Shown here: positions 5,985 through 12,076 of the stretch, one piece after another
How positions within the stretch are numbered: position 1 is the stretch's first letter
Layout: every line of letters begins with the position of its first letter
The notes under the pieces: model-generated
What the model saw: only the letters and a program-made list of their open reading frames with translations
The model's database searches: none
Told to the model about the DNA's origin: nothing
From: Bacillota bacterium
Lineage (GTDB): Bacteria > Bacillota > Clostridia > Acetivibrionales > DSM-1351
DNA: 12,076 bases
Direction of reading: 5' to 3'
Assembly: GCA_023398105.1 (NCBI GenBank)
Contig: JAEWST010000104.1
Location: 1-12,076 of the forward strand
Translations under genes and position numbers: made by a program

Positions 5985-6986
5985 CTATGGGTATAATGTT
6001 TCTGACGGGTATAAGGAATCGGAAGGCAATAATAAAGGAAGCGCTGTATTTATCGCTTCCTCCTTCCATGTTATAGACTCTTCTATCCTTAACGGCTCTG
6101 TTTTCTCGCTTGCTTCCTGCCAAAATATCCATTCTTGACTTTGCACAGGTTCTGTTTTTACACCTTCTTCAAGCCATTTGTAGTTTTCTTCCTTAGCAAC
6201 ATATTTCTCAACTGGACCTTCGCTGTCTGAATATGTGGTTTTCTCAAGCTTGGCAATTCTCTTCGCCATTTCCTTTAATATATTGCTTAAATCCCTTTCA
6301 GGAGTTTCAAGCTGCAGCGTTATTTCAACTGGCTTCATCGGAGTGCTGTTGTAGGATACTTCTTTTATTTGCAAATCTGCATCTATGTTAATGCCTGGTA
6401 TCTTTACACGGATTATCTCACCCGCCTTATATATTCCCTTAAATGGTTTTATGCTACCCGATATTATGGGCTGGCTGTATTTATACAGATGCTTAAAGCC
6501 AAGTTCTAGTGCTAAATCCTTGTCATCGGTATCCACTTGAAGTATATCTTCAAACACCCCATACTTCTGCTGACTTGCTGGTTCTTCTAATAGTATTTTT
6601 ATTGGGTATTCATATTTGTAGGTTATGGTTCCACTTCCTGTTGTGCATAAATCAGGTACTAGCAGCTTTTCTGCCGCATTTATCAGAAAATCATGTGTTC
6701 CGGCTTCATGTATGTTCTGAATGCCAATTGTTTTTGAAGCCCCATCAACAGTTACCGTTATCGGAGCTCTCGGACTGTAATATAGCTGTATTGGCAGCGT
6801 TCCAACTGATATGTTTTGTGTGTATAACTCACTTGTTGCTTTGCCGCCTTTTATCCATAAACGGTTTACTATATTGCTTGCATCTGGTACAAGCTCTGCC
6901 GAGCCTTTTTGGTATGTACCGTCAGTTATTTTTATTGGATTTTTTCTACTCCCTTTTGGTAAAAAGTGTACTGCCAATATCCCCAT
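5985..6986 (-). CDS. Phage tail hub protein, C-terminal portion (split hub)
   Basis: 333 residues. The N-terminus (LAVHFLPKGSRKNPIKITDGTYQKGSAELVPDASNIVNRLWIKGG, in pieces VHFLPKG and NRLWIKGG) looks like the middle of a longer hub or late-control-D/XkdQ-type tail protein, where this motif normally continues straight after a 'GY.WYID' segment. That segment is near the end of the gene just upstream, so the two together look like one hub. Residues about 190-240 (KAGEIIRVKIPGINIDADLQIKEVSY) and ITLQLETPERDL fit the later hub domain. A coiled-coil or linker region follows, with repeated E-P-W motifs, and the C-terminus is LPSDSLYPSETLYP. GGTGAGG precedes the ATG, 11 bp after the upstream stop, so coupled translation is likely. 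It presumably sits at the tail tip. Confidence 0.8.
   Translation of the reverse strand: MGILAVHFLPKGSRKNPIKITDGTYQKGSAELVPDASNIVNRLWIKGGKATSELYTQNISVGTLPIQLYYSPRAPITVTVDGASKTIGIQNIHEAGTHDFLINAAEKLLVPDLCTTGSGTITYKYEYPIKILLEEPASQQKYGVFEDILQVDTDDKDLALELGFKHLYKYSQPIISGSIKPFKGIYKAGEIIRVKIPGINIDADLQIKEVSYNSTPMKPVEITLQLETPERDLSNILKEMAKRIAKLEKTTYSDSEGPVEKYVAKEENYKWLEEGVKTEPVQSQEWIFWQEASEKTEPLRIEESITWKEEAINTALPLLLPSDSLYPSETLYP
5988..6029 (-). repeat. LYP-repeat C-terminal tail, copy in the second hub gene
   Basis: Encodes LPSDSLYPSETLYP before the stop. It resembles the tail of the upstream gene (YPSESLYPAVDLYPV) and shares the exact 10-base string TTTCTGACGG (plus strand, 5999-6008) with it. Such LYP repeats are common at the ends of siphophage tail proteins. 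Confidence 0.6.
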
Positions 6987-6997
6987 TACCTCACCAC

Positions 6998-7618
6998 CTA
7001 AACTGGATACAAATCTACTGCTGGATACAAGCTTTCTGACGGATACGGTACCTTGTGTATTAGCATTTCAACAAGCTCAGCCCAACCTGAGCCTTGAGGC
7101 TGTGTATCTATTTGTTCAGATACAGGCTCATCTATGTACCATTCATAACCGCTAATATCAGATAGCTGTTCCATTGCGTCAAACAGGAAGACATCGTTAA
7201 ATTTTATTGATATTGCTTTGTCACAGGCTGCTATGCTGTCGAGATTGAACTGCGGTGCATATTTCTGAAATAAATCCAGCACTATATCAGATATTTTCTG
7301 ATTAACATAGTTTTCTGTTACAAGTATTTTTTGCGGTCTTGCTGTATAGCTTAGCCCACTTATTTCAACGATGTTTGTAGCTCCATTTTTCTTCCTTACT
7401 GGATTAAGCACCCAACCTCTGAATATACTGTCATTTTGTATTATTCGAACATCCGAACCAACCGGGTATTTATTAAATATATTTGTACTGAATGATGGTA
7501 TTGTAAGTGAAAAAGAACCTGCCCTATCGGTTGTGCTCATATTTGTTCTGCAGCTGTCATAGGCTTTTATCTCTTCTTCATTTCCACCTGGAGGGGTGAT
7601 GAATATTCTAGTTGACAT
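6998..7618 (-). CDS. Phage tail hub protein, N-terminal portion (split hub)
   Basis: 206 residues. Residues 10-160 fit the N-terminal hub fold of gp27/XkdQ-like tail proteins: DRAGSFSLTIPSF, VGSDVRIIQNDSIFRGWVLNPVRKKNGA, IVEISGLSYTARPQKILV, then YVNQKISDIVLDLFQKYAPQ and FDAMEQLSDISGYEWYIDE. The expected continuation of the hub is found only in the next gene (VHFLPKGSR...). Here the chain goes on into about 40 unrelated residues ending YPSESLYPAVDLYPV and stops. The gene therefore looks like a hub broken in two by gain of a tail segment, or a natural two-subunit hub. AAGGTGG lies before the ATG and repeats the sequence at the end of the tape measure gene. Confidence 0.78.
   Translation of the reverse strand: MSTRIFITPPGGNEEEIKAYDSCRTNMSTTDRAGSFSLTIPSFSTNIFNKYPVGSDVRIIQNDSIFRGWVLNPVRKKNGATNIVEISGLSYTARPQKILVTENYVNQKISDIVLDLFQKYAPQFNLDSIAACDKAISIKFNDVFLFDAMEQLSDISGYEWYIDEPVSEQIDTQPQGSGWAELVEMLIHKVPYPSESLYPAVDLYPV
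7001..7045 (-). repeat. LYP-repeat C-terminal tail, copy in the first hub gene
   Basis: Encodes YPSESLYPAVDLYPV up to the stop. The plus-strand string TTTCTGACGG (7033-7042) is shared with the end of the following gene at 5999-6008. It may mark recombination or duplication between the two gene ends. Confidence 0.6.
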
Positions 7619-7621
7619 GAG

Positions 7622-7684
7622 TTACCACCTTCCGAGGAAGAAGTCGAATAAATAAGTAATAGTATAGCTCCTTCGATTTAACAT
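7622..7684 (-). CDS. 20-residue micro-ORF between tape measure and hub
   Basis: ATG at 7684, stop at 7622; encodes MLNRRSYTITYLFDFFLGRW. It begins 3 bases after the tape measure stop, and GGAAGGTGG in the tape measure's final codons serves as its ribosome site. The same GGAAGGTGGTA string recurs at the end of this ORF, where it serves the hub gene. Both this peptide and the tape measure end in GRW. It could be a real small protein, a coupling peptide that hands ribosomes from gene to gene, or the fused ends of a deleted distal tail gene. No family is recognised. Confidence 0.4.
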   Translation of the reverse strand: MLNRRSYTITYLFDFFLGRW

Positions 7685-7687
7685 TTG

Positions 7688-10387
7688 CTACCACCTTCCT
7701 CCTATACTAAGTCCATAGCTGCCTGCTATTTTTTTGCTTATTATATCAGCGAATTCGTCCATACCATTTCGACCAACAATTGTCCCCTGATTTATAACTG
7801 TAATGCCTGCTGAGGCTGCCATTGCAACTGTATTTCTAATTCCTGATATTCCATTTCTCATATTGACATTCATATCAAAGGCTAAACCGTTAACTGCATT
7901 TGTTACAAGTCCCTTACTTTTTTCTATGCCGGAAGCAAGACCTGCCATAAAGTCAGGCATCCAGGTTTCATAATCTGCAAGGGGTCCTATGTCAGGTGTA
8001 CTGAAATGAAGATAGCTTCTGATATTCTCTGCAACATTTTTAATGGTTCCAATAAGGCTGTCTATTGCATTCAAGATGCCCTTTTTGAAACCGTTTATAA
8101 AGTCAGAACCCCACTCTAACGCTTGTCCGGGTAAAGCCTTAATCCAATCAACAGCAGTAGTTATACCGTTTACAACCGCAGTCTTAACGCCTGCTACCGT
8201 ATTTTCAACACCCTTTTTCATTGAGGTAAACATGCTTACTGCAAGATCATATAAGGTCTTTGGTAAGCTTTTAAAGAAATCGACTATCGCTATCCAAATC
8301 CCAACAACACCATTTTTTATATCATTGCAAATGGCTGTGACTCCGTTTTTAAGCGCATCAAAGGCTACAACCACTGCTGTTTTTATTGTATTCCATATTG
8401 TAATTGCCGCATTTTTGATGCCCTCCCAGGTTGTTGTCCAAAAGCCTGCTATAGCCTTTAGGCTACCTGTAAATATCAATTTGATTCCTTCCCATATTTG
8501 CTTTAATGCATTTTTTAGGTTTTCAAATATCCTTGCTGCATCTTCCTTTAATTTAGTAAAATTGCCTGTACACAAATCTATTATTAATAGCACCGCACCC
8601 AAAAAGATATTTTTTATGACTGTCCATATTCCGTTTAATACCTCCTTCAGCCCTTGCATTATGCTGGTAATGCCGTCCTTCATGCTGTTCCATATGTTTA
8701 GTGAGGTATGTATAAACGGATTTACGACTGACAATATTACATTAACTATCCCATTCCAAGCTGTTTTTGCAGCTGATTTGATTACTTCCCACAAGCCTGA
8801 AAGAAATTCCTTTATCTGTTCCCAGTGCTGGAATATAAATAGTGGAATGCCTATGAACGGAGCAATTACTGTTAATATTTCAGGTCCCCAATTTGTAAAA
8901 AAGCTTTTTAGCCAGTCCCAGATGCCTGTAAAGAAGTTTTTTATATTGTTCCAAGCCGTAACAGTCCAGCTTGAGACATCATTCCATAAGTTTTTAAAGA
9001 ATCCACTTATAGGTCCCCAGTTTTTTATAACCAGAAATGCTCCAGCAGCAAGTGCTAAGATTGCAGCTATCGTTATACCAATAGGGCCTGTTGCCACCGC
9101 AGCAAATCCACCTGCTGCTGCAATTGCTCCCGATGCTGCTGAAAATGCACCTGCTATCAATCCAACAGCTGTTATTAATTTCCCTATAATCAATATAACA
9201 GGACCTATTGCAGCTGCAATTAACCCTATTTTTACTATTAGTTCCTGTTGGGCAGGGGTCAGTTTCATAAAGCTGTCAAGCAGGGGTTTAATAGCTGTAA
9301 TTAGCTTTTGCACCATTGGTATTAAAATTTGACCAAATTGGATGCCTATCTGTGTTACCTGCTCCTTCATAGTTCGGAGCTGGTTTGTCGGGCTATCCAT
9401 TGTCCTTGATAAGTCACCTTGAGCTCTTGAGGTAGATTGCATAATGAGGGCATATCTTGCCTGTATCTTCTGCGCATCTGTCATCTCCTGACCCTGCTTG
9501 ATTATACCGTTTGTAAGGGCATAGGTTTTAACCTGAGTATCATTAATCAATATACCTAGACTTTTTAATGGCTCTGTTTCGCCAGATATCCCTGATTTCA
9601 GCTTTTCGAAGGCTTCCTCCGGCTTCAGGTTGTAAAAGGAAGCCATATCGTAGGCAAGCTGTGTTAACCCCTCTGACATTTGAAGAGCCGCAACTTTTGA
9701 CTGTCCCATCGAGGTAAGCATGACATTAAATGTTCCAACATTTTGACGCACTGCATAAGAATTTAGTCCAAGGCTTTTTGATATGTCCTCAGACCATTTT
9801 CGAGCTGATTCTGCCATATCCCCCATAGATACCTCGAAAAGATTTTCCGACTCAACAGCATCCATTGCAAGCTTTGTTGCAGCCGTTCCTGCGCCTGCCA
9901 ACGGGAGCGTGACAGCTGTAGAAAGTGTTTTTCCTACGTTTGAGAAGCCATCACCCACCGACTTCATTTTTTTACTTACGTCATCAAGGCTTTTTGATAA
10001 ATCCGACCAACCCTTTGTTTGCAGCTGCTTGTTTGTTTTGGCAAGAGCATCCTCCATAAGACCTAGCGCAGTCTTTGCTTTATTTAGCTTAATTTCAAGC
10101 TCCTGAGTCGCTTTTGCATCTCTGCCTTTTTGTTCGCTTGATGTTTGAAAGGCCTGCTCCAATGCATTCACTTTTTGCCTCTGCAGGTCTAGCTGTTTTG
10201 ATAAGCTGTCAGCTTTAAGCTTCAAGCCTTCGGTGCTGTTGCCAAAATCGCTTATTCGTGAACCAGCAACCTGAAACTCAGATTGTACAACCTTGAGCTG
10301 TCTGTTTATTCCTGAAATCCCGTTTTGAAAGCCAGTCTGATCCATTGATATTTTTACCGCCAGGTTGCCGATTTCTTCTGTAGCCAT
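7688..10387 (-). CDS. Phage tail tape measure protein
   Basis: 899 residues, the longest gene here, setting tail length and travelling inside the tail tube; it may help DNA pass the host membrane. Residues about 25-130 are coiled coil (QLKVVQSEFQVAGSRISDFGN onward). Residues about 170-370 match the TP901-type tape measure core (SENLFEVSMGDMAESARKW, PLKSLGILINDTQVKTYAL, IMQSTSRAQGDLSRTMDSP). Strongly hydrophobic segments at about 390-465 (IGLIAAAIGPVILIIGKL and GITIAAILALAAGAFLVI) could span a membrane. Residues about 465-760 carry spaced tryptophan motifs (WNNIKNFF, WDWLKSFF, IWNTIK, GIWIAIVDFF), the usual periodic repeats. The C-terminus has LHFSTPDIGPLADYETWMPDFMAGLASGI, conserved in clostridial tape measures. 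GGGAGGTG lies before the ATG. A long antisense open frame opposite it is only a shadow. Confidence 0.96.
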   Translation of the reverse strand: MATEEIGNLAVKISMDQTGFQNGISGINRQLKVVQSEFQVAGSRISDFGNSTEGLKLKADSLSKQLDLQRQKVNALEQAFQTSSEQKGRDAKATQELEIKLNKAKTALGLMEDALAKTNKQLQTKGWSDLSKSLDDVSKKMKSVGDGFSNVGKTLSTAVTLPLAGAGTAATKLAMDAVESENLFEVSMGDMAESARKWSEDISKSLGLNSYAVRQNVGTFNVMLTSMGQSKVAALQMSEGLTQLAYDMASFYNLKPEEAFEKLKSGISGETEPLKSLGILINDTQVKTYALTNGIIKQGQEMTDAQKIQARYALIMQSTSRAQGDLSRTMDSPTNQLRTMKEQVTQIGIQFGQILIPMVQKLITAIKPLLDSFMKLTPAQQELIVKIGLIAAAIGPVILIIGKLITAVGLIAGAFSAASGAIAAAGGFAAVATGPIGITIAAILALAAGAFLVIKNWGPISGFFKNLWNDVSSWTVTAWNNIKNFFTGIWDWLKSFFTNWGPEILTVIAPFIGIPLFIFQHWEQIKEFLSGLWEVIKSAAKTAWNGIVNVILSVVNPFIHTSLNIWNSMKDGITSIMQGLKEVLNGIWTVIKNIFLGAVLLIIDLCTGNFTKLKEDAARIFENLKNALKQIWEGIKLIFTGSLKAIAGFWTTTWEGIKNAAITIWNTIKTAVVVAFDALKNGVTAICNDIKNGVVGIWIAIVDFFKSLPKTLYDLAVSMFTSMKKGVENTVAGVKTAVVNGITTAVDWIKALPGQALEWGSDFINGFKKGILNAIDSLIGTIKNVAENIRSYLHFSTPDIGPLADYETWMPDFMAGLASGIEKSKGLVTNAVNGLAFDMNVNMRNGISGIRNTVAMAASAGITVINQGTIVGRNGMDEFADIISKKIAGSYGLSIGGRW

Positions 10388-10462
10388 TTAACACCTCCCT
10401 TCAAGATCAACTGGCATCTAATTTTTTGAATTTATATAAAAAACATATAAACTTCTAAAACA

Positions 10463-10929
10463 TTAAAAAATCTGGTCTATAGTAACCTTTTTCTGACCCT
10501 TGTTTGCCTTATAGCTCAATAAATCAAGGTAATAAAAAAAGTCCGTCTCATCAATGTCAGTCAGCGTCCAGCCTTCTTCCATCAAGTTAAGATAGACTTC
10601 CTTCATAAATTCAGCGGGAAAAAGAGGATTGCCTATTTCTCCGCTTGAGCGTTTGGGAATTGCTCCAGCTTTGCACCCATAGTACCAACAACGCCATTAA
10701 TACAAGCCATTAATGTTGGTATTAGCTTGTCTGCTTCCAATCCGTCATAAATATCATCAATGGTAAATTGCTTGTCAAATAGCTGAACTATATAATCAAC
10801 CAAGTTGTCCAAATCGGCTGCCTTCATGTTATTGAAATCAACCTTTTCTGTTATTTCAATAGCTTTTCTGACTGCCCGTGCTTTAGGTGCAGGTGCTATA
10901 AAGTTCTTTCCTCCAAGAGTAATCTGCAT
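10463..10929 (-). CDS. Tail assembly chaperone, frameshifted G-T fusion
   Basis: Predicted product of a -1 frameshift at CCCAAAC (10657-10651). The first 93 residues are those of the shorter chaperone. Reading then continues in the -1 frame as RSSGEIGNPLFPAEFMKEVY and on through MEEGWTLTDIDETDFFYYLDLLSYKANKG to a TAA ending at 10463, about 155 residues in all. The T part has no ribosome site of its own but reads as a clean protein with helix-like composition, and its ending at 75 bp before the tape measure is right for the family. In lambda-like phages the G and GT proteins bind the tape measure and guide tail tube assembly in a set ratio. The slippery site is in the correct phase (C CCA AAC). 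Confidence 0.85.
10633..10929 (-). CDS. Tail assembly chaperone (gpG-like, Phage_TAC family)
   Basis: 98 residues: MQITLGGKNFIAPAPKARAVRKAIEITEK at the N-terminus (typical of TAC_12-like chaperones: ITLGGK followed by PKARAVRKAIE), then helices with VDYIVQLFDKQFTIDDIYDGLEADKLIPTLMACING. The product coats the tape measure before the tube polymerises. It lies between the major tail protein and the tape measure, the fixed place for this family, and has GGGAGG about 8 bases before its ATG. It ends at a TAG 16 bases beyond a slippery heptamer that yields the longer fusion form. The 195-bp gap upstream (10930-11124) is AT-rich and shows no ORF or clear terminator. Confidence 0.9.
   Translation of the reverse strand: MQITLGGKNFIAPAPKARAVRKAIEITEKVDFNNMKAADLDNLVDYIVQLFDKQFTIDDIYDGLEADKLIPTLMACINGVVGTMGAKLEQFPNAQAEK
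10651..10657 (-). promoter_or_regulatory. -1 programmed ribosomal frameshift slippery site CCCAAAC
   Basis: The heptamer has the canonical X XXY YYZ form and is in phase with the chaperone frame (C CCA AAC at codons 92 and 93). The -1 frame stays open past the zero-frame stop for 62 codons. Any downstream stimulatory structure is weak: only a tiny CGCT/AGCG stem is seen. Confidence 0.82.
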
Positions 10930-11124
10930 ATGCTTCCTCCCTTCTTCTATAAGGTTTATTTTTAATATCTAATAGATTAATTTTCATATACAATTCGTTA
11001 GCGTTCGTGCTGTTATTTTAAATTCTAAATTTAACTATAGATTCAAATCTGTAAAACGCCTAGCAATTTGTATTCATCTGTATACCTTATAAATTGTATA
11101 AAAATAGATATATGTCCATCATTC

Positions 11125-12021
11125 TTATACTGTAAAGTTTACAATGACATTTGAAGCAAGCGGCACACCAGAAATAGTCCTGACATTTTTTGTGCAAACT
11201 GCAACATAGGAGCCTGCTACCAAGCTGTCAGCTGGGTCAAGTGTAACTACGGTTTTAGCAGCGTTAATACTCAGTGAAGATGTAATAATAGTTCCATCAA
11301 CCTGCATCAAGAATATATCGCTGTCTTTTACCGTTGTCGGGTCTATTGCTCCACTGAAGGTAAAAACCACATTGGTATCAGGAGTCACTTCTGAATCACC
11401 ATCGGCAGGTATCGTAGTTACTGTTGGTACTGCTGTGTCAGCACCGGGGATTTTTACTGTGTTGAACCAAGTTGAGTCAATGTCCGCAGGGCAATTAGGA
11501 TCTGTTGTGTCAACGTGGTATTCCCATGGGCTCTTTTGGTTTGAACCAACCATCATTGCATATATGGTCGGCTGGAAGGTTGCCTTGATTGAAGGTGTCT
11601 GGAAATCTGGCTTTCCCTCCTGTCCCTTCATACTGTCATCGGGCAGTGTGAATTGTCCTTTGTATATAACTCCATAGCGGTACCCACCCCTTATTGTTGC
11701 TTTGTATAGTAAGGCGACGTAAGGTGCTTCATCTCCATCTGTAGCAAAAACTCCACCCTCAGCCGCTGTATTCTGACCTAGCAAATCTGCTCTTTGTGCA
11801 CTTGTGAGGTCTTGTATGCTAATACTTACCTCCGCGCTGTCGAACACAGTCATCTGATCCCACAGCTTATTCTCTGCATATGACTTTTCTGTGTTTTGTT
11901 TTGGCTTTATGCCTAATTCTTTGACACCTGGCATGTAAATCGGTGTACCATATGTAAGTGTATTTAATGTATCAGCCGTTTGTTTTGCATAATATAGATT
12001 TTCAATACCTGTTATAGGCAT
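11125..12021 (-). CDS. Major tail tube protein (phi13-type) with C-terminal Ig-like domain
   Basis: 298 residues. The first 190 or so have the features of phi13-family major tail proteins: GIENLYYAKQTADTLNTLTYGTPIYMPGVKEL at the start (in pieces GIENLYYA and GTPIYMPGVKEL), LWDQMTVFDSAEVSISIQDLT in the middle, YRYGVIYKGQFTLPDD, and QTPSIKATFQPTIYAMM. It should form the tail tube. Residues about 205-298 (VPTVTTIPADGDSEVTPDTNVVFTFSGAIDPTTV, then NVRTISGVPLASNVIVNFTV) form an Ig-like fold of the Big_5/SbsA type, a decoration commonly added to tail tube and capsid proteins and thought to bind surfaces weakly. The ATG has AAAGGG about 10 bases upstream. Its neighbours are as expected, with the chaperones following. 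Confidence 0.92.
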   Translation of the reverse strand: MPITGIENLYYAKQTADTLNTLTYGTPIYMPGVKELGIKPKQNTEKSYAENKLWDQMTVFDSAEVSISIQDLTSAQRADLLGQNTAAEGGVFATDGDEAPYVALLYKATIRGGYRYGVIYKGQFTLPDDSMKGQEGKPDFQTPSIKATFQPTIYAMMVGSNQKSPWEYHVDTTDPNCPADIDSTWFNTVKIPGADTAVPTVTTIPADGDSEVTPDTNVVFTFSGAIDPTTVKDSDIFLMQVDGTIITSSLSINAAKTVVTLDPADSLVAGSYVAVCTKNVRTISGVPLASNVIVNFTV

Positions 12022-12053
12022 TTAACCAACCCTTTCTGATTTAATTTACATAA

Positions 12054-12072
12054 ATAAAGCGCATAGCTTTAT
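12054..12072 (-). repeat. Short hairpin upstream of the major tail gene
   Basis: ATAAAGC and GCTTTAT form a perfect 7-bp stem around TATGC on the minus strand, followed by TTATG and no real U-tract. It may be a weak terminator or an RNA processing or stability element between the tail tube gene and the gene beyond the window edge. A regulatory role is uncertain. Confidence 0.35.
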
Positions 12073-12076
12073 GATA

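Noticed and set aside
6509..7155. Overlapping plus-strand open frames opposite the hub genes
   Set aside because: They have low-complexity Leu/Cys-rich translations, lack ribosome sites, and lie over strongly supported minus-strand genes.
8043..9332. Long plus-strand open frame (429 codons) opposite the tape measure gene
   Set aside because: It is the mirror of the tape measure's codon bias, has no ribosome site, and runs against the direction of every other gene.
10930..11124. Possible small gene or terminator in the gap between major tail and chaperone genes
   Set aside because: Only frames of about ten codons occur, there is no stable stem with a U-tract, and no promoter with good spacing was found; it is AT-rich sequence of unknown purpose.
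1..12076. tRNA genes, CRISPR arrays and insertion sequences
   Set aside because: No cloverleaf, regularly spaced repeats or transposase genes were recognised on either strand.

Overview
The window is the late end of a siphovirus-type prophage, probably in a low-GC clostridium. The sequence is AT-rich, the codons are A/T-ending, the Shine-Dalgarno sites are strong AGGAGG types, and the holin, amidase and CD1375-type proteins belong to families common in Clostridia. Every supported gene is on the minus strand, so the biological order runs from position 12076 down to 1. Family names come from recognition of the protein sequences alone; no database search was possible.

Tail module (about 12021 to 3996): a phi13-type major tail protein with an added Ig-like domain; a lambda G/GT-type tail assembly chaperone pair expressed through an in-frame CCCAAAC slippery heptamer; an 899-residue tape measure protein; a 20-codon micro-ORF where a distal tail gene might be expected; a tail hub that seems to be split into two coupled genes, both ending in LYP-repeat tails; a tail appendage protein; a tail fibre; a small coiled-coil protein; and a 36-residue CD1375/XkdX-like protein. 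An intrinsic terminator (3874-3904) closes this unit.

Lysis cassette (3718 to 2608): a good sigma-A-type promoter (3803-3831) drives a holin and an overlapping N-acetylmuramoyl-L-alanine amidase.

Region 2607-2232 has no convincing gene but is dense in signals: two candidate promoters, a perfect 30-bp palindrome, a GC-rich string of hairpins ending in a strong intrinsic terminator, and then a hairpin that buries the Shine-Dalgarno of the next gene. This looks like a structured RNA, either free-standing or acting as the leader of the two small unknown genes that follow (2231-1908 and 1911-1696). It is the best candidate in the window for something undescribed.

Recombination module (1653 to the left edge): two overlapping, paralogous large serine recombinases. 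The second runs off the window. Their position after the lysis genes suggests that this is the integrase end of the prophage, with the attachment site to the left of position 1 or in the flanking intergenic DNA.
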